A stretch of 48,964 nucleotides of DNA from JAEUJM01 sp044221555 (GTDB lineage Bacteria; Actinomycetota; Acidimicrobiia; Acidimicrobiales; DATDAH01). The position numbers and the translations under genes are program-made. Positions 1-6,694 of this stretch are shown piece by piece. How positions within the stretch are numbered: the first letter of the stretch is position 1; each line of letters opens with the position of its first letter. The notes below the pieces were generated by a model. The model was given only the letters and a program-made list of their open reading frames with translations, searched no databases and was not told the DNA's origin. The stretch covers positions 1-48,964 of the forward strand of contig JBGAOY010000031.1 in assembly GCA_044221555.1 (NCBI GenBank), written 5' to 3'.

Positions 1-270
1 CACCTCCAGATCGACCACCGCATCGACTGGCACAAGATCCACATCACCCAACTCGCCAACCTCGACTGGCTCTGCCCCCACGACCACAAACTCAAGACCC
101 ACCACGGCTGGCAACTCGAACCCGGCACCGGCAAACGCCCCATGCACCCACCCGACCACCAAACCGGCGCAGGCAGCACCACCGCCGAACCCGGCGCCGA
201 GGCCACCAGCGCCGCCACCCCCGACCAACCGGCCCACGCTGGCGACCGGCCCTCCCCCCACGCCGCCTGA
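1..270 (+). CDS. HNH endonuclease, C-terminal fragment (DUF222/HNH type, cut by window edge)
   Basis: Frame 1 is open from base 1 and stops at TGA 268-270, giving 89 residues of a protein whose start lies outside the window. The first 40 residues look like the end of an HNH nuclease fold: QIDHRIDW followed by NLDWLCPHDHKLKTHHGW, the Asp-His, Asn and Cys/His pattern seen at the C-terminus of DUF222/13E12-type HNH proteins of actinobacteria. The last 40 residues are a Pro/Ala/Gly-rich tail. These proteins occur in many copies per genome and are often annotated as endonucleases of unknown role. Because the family is repeated, its position at the window edge is consistent with an assembly break. 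Family assignment is fairly sure; the function is not. Confidence 0.75.
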   Translation, partial: HLQIDHRIDWHKIHITQLANLDWLCPHDHKLKTHHGWQLEPGTGKRPMHPPDHQTGAGSTTAEPGAEATSAATPDQPAHAGDRPSPHAA

Positions 271-730
271 CACCCGCCGGGACCGCGCTGAACCGGACGC
301 CGACGACATCCGCATCACGCAACAGCACCCGGCCGCGGACAGACCCTGGCAGACCCGGACGTCGAGGGCATGGGTTCCTGCTCAGGAAGTGGTTCTCTCA
401 CGAGAGAGGCCACAGGCCGTAAGAGGACCTCGTGCTCGTGCACCCCGACCCTCCACTCGCGGCGCAGGTCGGAACGTTCTCCACCGATCGGCCGCGGGCA
501 CGCGCCCCGGCGGTCCCAGAGACGTCGGGTGGGTCATCCGGTTGCGCGGGCATCTGCCACTGATCCCGAGGTCCTCGGCGATCTGGGCGACCGGCTTCTC
601 GCGGAGCCGGGCCGGCTCGCAGCACGCTGACGGTGGGTGCGCACTCGAGCAGCCTTCGAGGGGCGACTCACGTCGCCTCGAGTTACGAGCGCGCCACGCA
701 GACGCCGGTTGCGCCCACCCCGATCACCGC

Positions 731-969
731 TGGAGCGGCACCACGGCCATCGCGTCGAGTCCCAGCCGCCCCGCTGTTCGCGCTGTTCCTACCGAGCCTC
801 ACCCGAGTCGGAGCAGCGAGCAGACTGTCGGCGGCAGCCTTCCTCGACCATCGACAGCGCTCGATCGGAGGGCGCCGCCGGCCGCGTCCGGACCGGCGGC
901 CGCGCGCCTGGAGCGGCGCCGCCCACCATCGGGTCGAGTCCCAGTCGCCCCGCTGTTCGCGCCGTTCCT
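731..969. repeat. Imperfect direct repeats with a T-arm-like core
   Basis: The segment 731-790 recurs at 909-969 with roughly 88% identity by eye. Both contain the core GTCGAGTCCCAG followed by CGCCCCGCTGTTCGCG. A weaker third copy of the core (GGGTCGAACCCACGCCGCCC) lies at about 1057-1085. The core resembles the T-loop of a tRNA (TTCRANY), but no acceptor, D or anticodon arm can be folded around any copy. Confidence 0.5.
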
Positions 970-1357
970 CCTGCACCGCGAGCGAGCGACGACCCAGGCC
1001 GAGGCCGAGGCCGAGTCGGTAGGGCCCGGCCCGCAGGTACCTGAAGGGGCACTCACCAGCCTCGGGTCGAACCCACGCCGCCCCACCCCGTTGGCTTGCA
1101 CTGCCGCTCGTCCGGGCATCGACCCAGTGGACCAGCGATTCGGAACGCGTCGCTGCCGGCGTCGGCCACCTCGTTCTGCCCATCGAGTGGGCCACGGCCT
1201 GTTGTGGTGCGGGCGGAGGATCTCGGGGCCACGGTGATGGCTGCGTCAGACCCCCAGCTGCGGACGCGGCGCCCCGCAGCAGGTGGTCGTCCACGGCGTC
1301 AAGGCCGCCGCCGAACGTCGGCGGACTGCGAGATCGGATCGTGCGCGCGCCGACGCC

Positions 1358-1378
1358 GCCAGTGCCACAAGCACTGGC
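1358..1378 (-). terminator. Hairpin downstream of the prepilin peptidase gene
   Basis: A perfect 8-bp stem, GCCAGTGC (1358-1365) with GCACTGGC (1371-1378), encloses a 5-nt loop. It lies 18 nt past the stop codon at 1397. No T-run follows on the minus strand, so this would be an atypical terminator or an mRNA-stabilising hairpin. Confidence 0.5.
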
Positions 1379-1396
1379 CTCCGTCCACGAGTCGGA

Positions 1397-2197
1397 TCAG
1401 GACGTCCCCAGGATCTGCTGGCTGAAGAGCACGGCGATCACGGTGGAGGCGGCCAGGGCCGGGCCGAACGGGAAGGCCGCGTTCTTGCGCCGTACCAGGG
1501 CCAGCACCCCACCGACGACCACGCCGAGCACGCAGCCGATCATGAGCGCGAAGAGCACCAACGTGACGGCCCGTATGCCGTCGGGCACGATCCAGCCCAG
1601 GTACAGCCCCATGAGCAAGGCCAACTTCACGTCGCCGAACCCCATGCCTGCGGGATACACGAGGTGGGCGACGAACAGGAGCACGAAGTAGGTGGCGGCG
1701 CCGATCAGTGCGAAGGTGATCGACCGCGTCGCGTCCTCGACGAACGACACCACGACGATCAGCGGCAGGGAGATCGCCAGCGCCGGGAACACGATGCGGT
1801 CGGGGATGCGGAAGTGCTCGACATCGATCACCGAGACCACGAGCAGCGCGGAGAAGAGCACGAGAAACGGCACCACCACCCAGCTCGCCCCCCACCGGAT
1901 GCCCGCCAGCGCGAACAGCACCGGGGCGAGAACCTCGACCGCCAGTCCCTCGGTGCGCGGTGACAGGCGGGCACCCTCGATCTCGCCGTGATCGGCGTCC
2001 GCCTGGACCGGCTCAGAGACGACAGCGGAGGCGGGTGCCCGCAGCCAGTAGAGGATCGGTGGGTGGCTCGCGGGATTGGGCCACGAGACGGGCAACTTGT
2101 CGGGCACCCGGGCGACGAGCGCGCTCAGGAAGGGCGCCACCAGCAGGCCGGCGATCACACAGAGCGCGACGACCACGGCATCCGACACCTGCGGCAC
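1397..2197 (-). CDS. Prepilin peptidase, A24 family, without the zinc cysteines
   Basis: The protein has 266 residues, about the usual length for type IV prepilin peptidases, which cleave the leader of pilin-like proteins at the inner face of the membrane. Two aspartate motifs that form the aspartyl protease site are visible: VIDVEHFRIPD (Asp near 125) and GMGFGDVK (Asp near 189). Several hydrophobic membrane segments surround them. The N-terminal segment ARVPDKLPVSWPNPAS resembles the start of the bifunctional family, but the paired CxxC motifs of the N-methylation domain are absent, so methyltransferase activity is doubtful. No pilin gene is in the window. It follows the DUF4388 gene by 31 nt and is probably co-transcribed. 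M. tuberculosis has a similar gene next to aroE. Confidence 0.85.
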   Translation of the reverse strand: MPQVSDAVVVALCVIAGLLVAPFLSALVARVPDKLPVSWPNPASHPPILYWLRAPASAVVSEPVQADADHGEIEGARLSPRTEGLAVEVLAPVLFALAGIRWGASWVVVPFLVLFSALLVVSVIDVEHFRIPDRIVFPALAISLPLIVVVSFVEDATRSITFALIGAATYFVLLFVAHLVYPAGMGFGDVKLALLMGLYLGWIVPDGIRAVTLVLFALMIGCVLGVVVGGVLALVRRKNAAFPFGPALAASTVIAVLFSQQILGTS

Positions 2198-2228
2198 CGT
2201 AGTGGCGACGAGCGTGCAGTCGGTCGAC

Positions 2229-3941
2229 TCAGGTCTGCACTGACGACAGGAACTTCAACAGCAGGCCGCGGTTGATCGGCTCGTCACCCTCGGACGTCAC
2301 CTCGGCCAGTGCCGCCTCACGTTCCTCGACCGTCGACGCCCTGGCCGCGGCGGCAACGGCGCGGGCCGCCTTGGGGCTGAGGTTGGCCAGCTGCCGGGCC
2401 ACCTCGGCGGCATCACCCGAATCGTCGGCGTGGCCGTCGAAGCCCGATGTTCCGGGCGCGAACAGGCCATCACTGCCGTTGAGGCCCGAGGCCGGGGGCA
2501 CCGAGGTCACCACGTCGTTGGCGAACAGCGCCGCCCCCGATGCCGCGGATGCGGGCGTGTCGTAGGGCGATCCGTCGGCGCTCGACCCACCGAAACCGTC
2601 GAGGCCCAGCTCGCCGGTGGCGCCCGGCGCGGCGAACGAGAACGCCGGGTCGGCGCTGGGGTCCGACGAGAAGCCGTTCTCGAACCCGTTGTCGAAGCCG
2701 TTGCCCGTCCCGAAGTCGTCACCGCCGGAGAAGTCGCCTCCCGAGGAGAACTCACCGGTGGAGAACCCACCCTCCGTCCTGGCACCGTCGGACGAGAAGG
2801 CGTCGGGCGCGGCGAACTCGGGCGCGACGTCCTGCAGCCCGAAGCCCGACGCCATCGCGTCCAGCTCGGCTCGGGCGCTCGACGGGGGGTTGGCTGCCGG
2901 CGGGTGCTCGGTCTCCATGTCGTAGCCACCACCGGCCATCATGGCGCCGTCGGCGACGGCATCAGCGGGTGTCCCGGCATCGGTCGCGTATCCCCCGTCA
3001 GGCGCGTAGGCCGAGTCGCTCGCGTAGGCGCCGTCGGGCGCGTAGGCCCCGTCGGGCGCGTAGGCCCCGTCGGGCGCGTACCCAGCGTCACTCGCATAGC
3101 CTGCGTCGGACGCGAAGGCCCCGTCTGGCACGTAGGCCCCGTCGGTCGCATACCCCGTGTCCGTCGTGGCGGTCCGGTCCGCCACGTAGCCGCCGTCAGG
3201 TGTGTATCCGGTGTCGACCCCTGGCGCAGACTGATTCGGCTCAGTGTCGGACGGGTGGCCGACGGCATCGCTCGGCCCGGGCGAGCCGGCATCCGGTGGC
3301 GTCCAGACGTCCATCGCCACGCCTGCACCCGCGTCCCCGGACGCGGGTTGCCCGTCGCCGGAGGGCTCGTCGGCGGCGTGGGAGCTCGCCACCAGCTCGG
3401 TGACGACCACGAGACCGGCCTCGACCAGCTCCTTCGCCCGCCGGCACGCGGCGAACTCGTCGAGATCGAGGGCATCGGCGATCGACGCCACCGACCGGCC
3501 GTCGGCGACGGCTACCAGGGCCTTCCAGCGCTTGGCGTCGATGACCACGTCATCACCCGGGAGCTCCGGCGCGAAGGTCACGCCGACCGCGAGGGACGGC
3601 ACGACCGCTTCGATCTCCTGCCACTCGCCGAGTTGGCGCTCGGCGTCGTGGAGCAGCACCTCGACATCCTGAGGTGTGGTGGGGTCGGCGTTGGACAGGT
3701 CGTCGTCGTCGAAGCTGAACGACCCCTCGACGAAGCGGAGCAGCTCGAACACCACGCTCACCGTCGAGGCCCCGTCGCGCACGCCCGTCGCGTCCGCGCC
3801 CACGACCTTGCCGCCGTCGATCCACACGCTGCCGGACCCGCGGTCGCCGCTCACGCGCAGGCGCCCGGTCTTGCCCCCCGTGCCCAGCAGACGGAGAACC
3901 TCGGGCAACGCAAACGTCTCGATCGTGCCCTGTAGTGCCAC
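2229..3941 (-). CDS. DUF4388 (PatA-N-like) protein with a hexapeptide repeat region
   Basis: The protein has 570 residues. Residues 1-60 (MALQGTIETFALPEVLRLL, then GKTGRLRV and GSVWIDGGKVVGA) match the DUF4388/PatA N-terminal domain, found in gliding and signalling proteins and thought to mediate protein contacts. A second folded part extends to about residue 190. Next comes a low-complexity region with tandem hexapeptides of the form Y-A-P-D-G-A, then Gly/Asp/Phe-rich disorder, then a short helical C-terminus (NLSPKAARAVAAAARAST and on). There is no signal peptide or membrane segment, so it is probably cytoplasmic. The start is supported by GGAGG about 8 nt upstream of the ATG. It lies between aroE and the prepilin peptidase gene, which hints at a link with pilus or surface motility control, but that is inference only. 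Confidence 0.75.
   Translation of the reverse strand: MALQGTIETFALPEVLRLLGTGGKTGRLRVSGDRGSGSVWIDGGKVVGADATGVRDGASTVSVVFELLRFVEGSFSFDDDDLSNADPTTPQDVEVLLHDAERQLGEWQEIEAVVPSLAVGVTFAPELPGDDVVIDAKRWKALVAVADGRSVASIADALDLDEFAACRRAKELVEAGLVVVTELVASSHAADEPSGDGQPASGDAGAGVAMDVWTPPDAGSPGPSDAVGHPSDTEPNQSAPGVDTGYTPDGGYVADRTATTDTGYATDGAYVPDGAFASDAGYASDAGYAPDGAYAPDGAYAPDGAYASDSAYAPDGGYATDAGTPADAVADGAMMAGGGYDMETEHPPAANPPSSARAELDAMASGFGLQDVAPEFAAPDAFSSDGARTEGGFSTGEFSSGGDFSGGDDFGTGNGFDNGFENGFSSDPSADPAFSFAAPGATGELGLDGFGGSSADGSPYDTPASAASGAALFANDVVTSVPPASGLNGSDGLFAPGTSGFDGHADDSGDAAEVARQLANLSPKAARAVAAAARASTVEEREAALAEVTSEGDEPINRGLLLKFLSSVQT
2976..3210 (-). repeat. 18-bp in-frame tandem repeats encoding Y-A-P-D-G-A
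   Basis: About a dozen 18-bp units of the type GCGTAGGCCCCGTCGGGC (plus strand) run in tandem inside the DUF4388 gene. The best-preserved, nearly identical copies lie at about 3018-3080. Each encodes a six-residue unit of the pattern (G/A)-(Y/F)-(A/V/T)-(P/S/T)-D-(G/A/S). The near-identity suggests recent slippage or unequal exchange. Confidence 0.85.
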
Positions 3942-3999
3942 GGAGCAACCTCCAACGACTGATTGACTCCGGTTCCATCGGCACGGGGGGTGGAAAAGT

Positions 4000-4857
4000 T
4001 CAGTTCCCGGGCGAAGACCGTTCGGCCAGCCCGGCGAGCGCCGCCGCGGTCATCTGGGCGAGGGGCGCGGCCTCGCCGGTCCACCGCGAGAACGCGTGGG
4101 CGGCCTGGTGCACCAGCATGCCGACGCCGTTGGCCACCGACGCCCCGTTGGCCTCGGCGTGAGCGAGGAGCGGCGTGATCGGCGGGTGGTAGATCAGGTC
4201 GACCACCAGTTGGCCGGCCCCGAGGCCGACGTCCGCCAGTGGTGAGACGTCGCCGGTCATGCCGACCGGAGTGGCGTTGACGACGAGGTCCGCATCGGCG
4301 GCCTCGGCCGCCGTTCCCACCCGACCCGCCGCGCCGGCCAGCGTGGCGGCCGCAACTGCCGGGCCGGGCGACCGGTTGACCACGACCACCTCGGCCGCCC
4401 CGGCGCCGGCCAGGGCGAGAACGACCGCTCGTGCGGCACCGCCGGCACCCACGACCACACACCGGCGGGCGGCGGGGTCGAAGCCCTCGTCGACGCGAAG
4501 CGAGTCGATGAAGCCCGGTCCATCGGTGTTCTCCCCCACGAGCTCGTCCCCGACGGGCACCACGCAGTTCACCGCGCCGAGCACCTCGGCGTCCGCGGAC
4601 AGCCGGTCGACCGCCCGGGCGGCGCCGTCCTTGTGCGGCATGGTTACCGACAGGCCGCCCAGGCCGAGTGCCCGCACCGCTTCGATCGCCGCCGCGGTGG
4701 CGGCCGGCACCACCGGCAGGGCCACGAAGACCCAGTCGAGCCCGAGCGCCGCGAACGCCGCGTTGTGGATGGCAGGCGAGAGAGAGTGCCGTACCGGCCA
4801 GCCGATCACCGCCGCGACCGTCGTGTCGCCACCGGGCCCGGCGGGCCCGCTCAGCAC
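4000..4857 (-). CDS. aroE: Shikimate dehydrogenase
   Basis: AroE reduces 3-dehydroshikimate to shikimate with NADPH in the chorismate pathway. Visible motifs, numbered from the chosen start, are HSLSPAIHN (substrate-binding serines near 25 and 27), SVTMPHK (catalytic Lys near 76), ENTDG (catalytic Asp near 112), GAGGAARAV (nucleotide-binding loop) and NATPVGM. The product is 285 residues, normal for the family. I chose the GTG at 4857, which overlaps the mltG stop (GTGCTGA); a longer frame would read far into mltG, and a GTG at 4809 is the other option. The order mltG-aroE matches other actinobacteria. Confidence 0.92.
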   Translation of the reverse strand: MLSGPAGPGGDTTVAAVIGWPVRHSLSPAIHNAAFAALGLDWVFVALPVVPAATAAAIEAVRALGLGGLSVTMPHKDGAARAVDRLSADAEVLGAVNCVVPVGDELVGENTDGPGFIDSLRVDEGFDPAARRCVVVGAGGAARAVVLALAGAGAAEVVVVNRSPGPAVAAATLAGAAGRVGTAAEAADADLVVNATPVGMTGDVSPLADVGLGAGQLVVDLIYHPPITPLLAHAEANGASVANGVGMLVHQAAHAFSRWTGEAAPLAQMTAAALAGLAERSSPGN

Positions 4858-6251
4858 AGCCCGAGGTCCTGGCAGCGGCCCTTGGCCTCGAGGAACTCGT
4901 CGTAGCTGTCGGTGAAGAAGTGGTGCCCGTCCTGGCCGGCGAGCACGTAGTAGAGCCACGGGCCGTCCGCCGGGTGCATGGCCGCCTCCAGCGAGGCGCG
5001 GCCCGGGAGGGCGATCGGCGTGGGCGGCAGGCCCGCCACCTCGCGGGTGTTGTACGGCGAGTCGACCTCGAGCTGTGACGCGGTGAGGGTGCCGTCGGTC
5101 GCACCGCCGACGGCGTAGGCGATGCTGGCATCGATGCCGAGCGGGATGCCCTGCTCGAGTCGGTTGTAGATCACCCGGGCCACCTTGGCCCGGTCCTCGT
5201 CGATGCCCGCCTCGCGCTCCACCAGCGACGCCACGATGATCGTCTCGTAGGCGCTGAGCCCGGTGGTGGCCTCGGCATCGTCGTACCCGGCCGCGGCGGC
5301 CACCTGGTCGAAGCGGTCGATCATGGCCTGCACGATGGTGGTCTCGGTGTCCTCCTCCTCGATCCGGTAGGTGTCGGGGAAGAGCAGGCCCTCGAGGTTG
5401 CCCTGGTCGGCGGGTTGGTACCTCGAGTGCAGCTCACCGCTGAGCAGGACGGCGCTGATCGAGTCGGCGGTGAAGCGGTCGACCGCCTCGTCCAGCGCCG
5501 TCACCATCGGGCCGGGCACCGGCAGCCCCGCACCGTTCCACACGCTGTAGCCCTCGGGGATGGTGACCTGGTCGTAGGGCGGGGCCTGCGGGCCGGCGTG
5601 GAGTGTCGCCAGGGTGGCGCCCATGGACGCGTGCTCCTGCAGCACGTAGTCACCGGCCTGGATGGGCACGTCGTTGCCGCGGAACTTCACGTAGTACTCG
5701 AAGATCGTGGCGTTCGTGACGACCCCCTCGTCGGCCAGCAGCCTGGCGATGCCGCTGGTCGAGGTGCCCTCCGGGATCGTGATCGCCACCTCGTCGCCGG
5801 CGCCGCCGGGATTGACCTGCTTCATCAACCACACCGACCCCGCCGCGGCGACGATGCCGAACACGACCAGCACACCGAGCACGACGAGACAGCCGCGCCC
5901 GCGGCGGCGCTCGTGCACGACCGTGCGCTCGCGACGGGGCTCGCCCGCACCGATGGCGCCCGCAGCTGATCGACCGGACGGAAGGGCCGCCTCGCGGCGC
6001 TCCGGACCCGGCGGCAACGCCGGCTCGCGGCGCGGCCGACCCGGGGGCAGGGCCGGCTCGTCGTGGGACGGGCCCGCCGGCAGCGCTGGGTCAGTGCGCC
6101 GGCCCCGCTCCGGCTCCCCGGCAGACCTGGCTGTGGGCGCCGCGGGTGACGCCTCCTGCGGCGGTCGCCGCCGGTCCTTCGGGGAGGTCCGGTCCCGGGG
6201 AGCGAGGAACTCGGCGAGGATGTCGCTGCCGTCGTCGGTGGGGTTGCTCAC
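4851..6251 (-). CDS. mltG: Endolytic murein transglycosylase
   Basis: MltG cleaves nascent peptidoglycan strands and is thought to end glycan polymerisation. The protein starts with about 115 residues of Pro/Arg-rich, probably disordered cytoplasmic sequence containing PALPPG/PALPSG-like repeats. A single membrane segment follows (about 121-142, CLVVLGVLVVFGIVAAAGSV), then a LysM-like segment (TIPEGTSTSGIARLLADEG), and then the YceG catalytic domain with ASLVEREAGID, where one of the two glutamates is catalytic, and SPYNTREVAGLPPTPI. I prefer the GTG at 6251, which forms a GTGA overlap with the ruvX stop and gives 466 residues; an ATG at 6281 is also in frame. It is coupled to ruvX upstream and aroE downstream. 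Confidence 0.9.
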   Translation of the reverse strand: MSNPTDDGSDILAEFLAPRDRTSPKDRRRPPQEASPAAPTARSAGEPERGRRTDPALPAGPSHDEPALPPGRPRREPALPPGPERREAALPSGRSAAGAIGAGEPRRERTVVHERRRGRGCLVVLGVLVVFGIVAAAGSVWLMKQVNPGGAGDEVAITIPEGTSTSGIARLLADEGVVTNATIFEYYVKFRGNDVPIQAGDYVLQEHASMGATLATLHAGPQAPPYDQVTIPEGYSVWNGAGLPVPGPMVTALDEAVDRFTADSISAVLLSGELHSRYQPADQGNLEGLLFPDTYRIEEEDTETTIVQAMIDRFDQVAAAAGYDDAEATTGLSAYETIIVASLVEREAGIDEDRAKVARVIYNRLEQGIPLGIDASIAYAVGGATDGTLTASQLEVDSPYNTREVAGLPPTPIALPGRASLEAAMHPADGPWLYYVLAGQDGHHFFTDSYDEFLEAKGRCQDLGLC

Positions 6252-6694
6252 GGGTGGTCCTGGGATCGGCGGTCGAGCCATGCCTGCAAGAGGACCGCCG
6301 CGGCGACCATGTCGATCACCTTGCGACGGTCCGGGCCACGCACGTTCTGCTCGGTGAGGGTGCGTTCGGCGGACACGGTCGTGAACCGCTCATCGTAGGT
6401 CTCGACGGGCAGGCCCGTGACCTCGGCCAGGCGCTCGGCCTCTCGTCGGGCCGCGATCGCCGCCGGGCCGTCCGAGCCGTTGAGTGACAGGGGCAGGCCC
6501 ACCACGAGCAGCGTCGCCTCCCACTCGGCGGCGACCGCCGCGATCGCGCGCCGGTCGCGCGCGTCGTCGCCGCTGCGCTGGATCACCTGGTCGGGCGACG
6601 CCACCACCCGGTCGGGGTCGCTGACCGCCACGCCGATGCGCCGCGAGCCCAGGTCGATGCCCAGGACGCGTCCCGGAGGCGAGGGTCGGGTCAA
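6248..6694 (-). CDS. ruvX: Putative pre-16S rRNA nuclease / YqgF Holliday junction resolvase-like protein
   Basis: A protein of 148 residues with the RNase H-like YqgF fold. GIDLGSRRIGVAVSDP carries the first catalytic Asp, VVGLPLSLNGSDGPAA is the conserved central motif, DERFTTVSAERTL the third motif, and KVIDMVAAAVLLQAWLD the C-terminal helix with an Asp. In E. coli the homologue matures the 5' end of 16S rRNA. The start is a TTG that overlaps the alaS stop as TTGA; no ATG or GTG in frame would keep the first motif. The order alaS-ruvX-mltG-aroE is standard in actinobacteria. Confidence 0.9.
   Translation of the reverse strand: MTRPSPPGRVLGIDLGSRRIGVAVSDPDRVVASPDQVIQRSGDDARDRRAIAAVAAEWEATLLVVGLPLSLNGSDGPAAIAARREAERLAEVTGLPVETYDERFTTVSAERTLTEQNVRGPDRRKVIDMVAAAVLLQAWLDRRSQDHP

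Larger units (their letters stand above)
271..1396. other. 1.1 kb stretch without a supported gene
   Basis: Several overlapping open frames exist on both strands, but all translate to Arg/Pro/Ser-rich sequence of the kind produced by random GC-rich DNA, with no recognisable motif. The stretch contains two imperfect 60-bp repeats (731-790 and 909-969), a weaker third copy near 1057-1085, a short GGCCGA-type hexamer run near 996-1015, and a hairpin at 1358-1378 that probably ends the prepilin peptidase transcript. The region may be the remains of decayed genes. Confidence 0.6.

Noticed and set aside
741..800. Possible tRNA gene suggested by the GTCGAGTCCC core
   Set aside because: Only a T-loop-like piece is present. 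No matching acceptor stem, D arm or anticodon arm can be drawn, and the T54 position is G.
683..1294. Open frames of 200-280 codons on both strands in the gene-free region
   Set aside because: Composition is Arg/Pro/Ser-rich, the frames overlap one another, none has a ribosome binding site or promoter match, and none shows a motif.
2976..3210. CRISPR-like periodic repeat
   Set aside because: The 18-bp period has no spacers, stays in frame within the DUF4388 gene and encodes a hexapeptide; it is a coding repeat.
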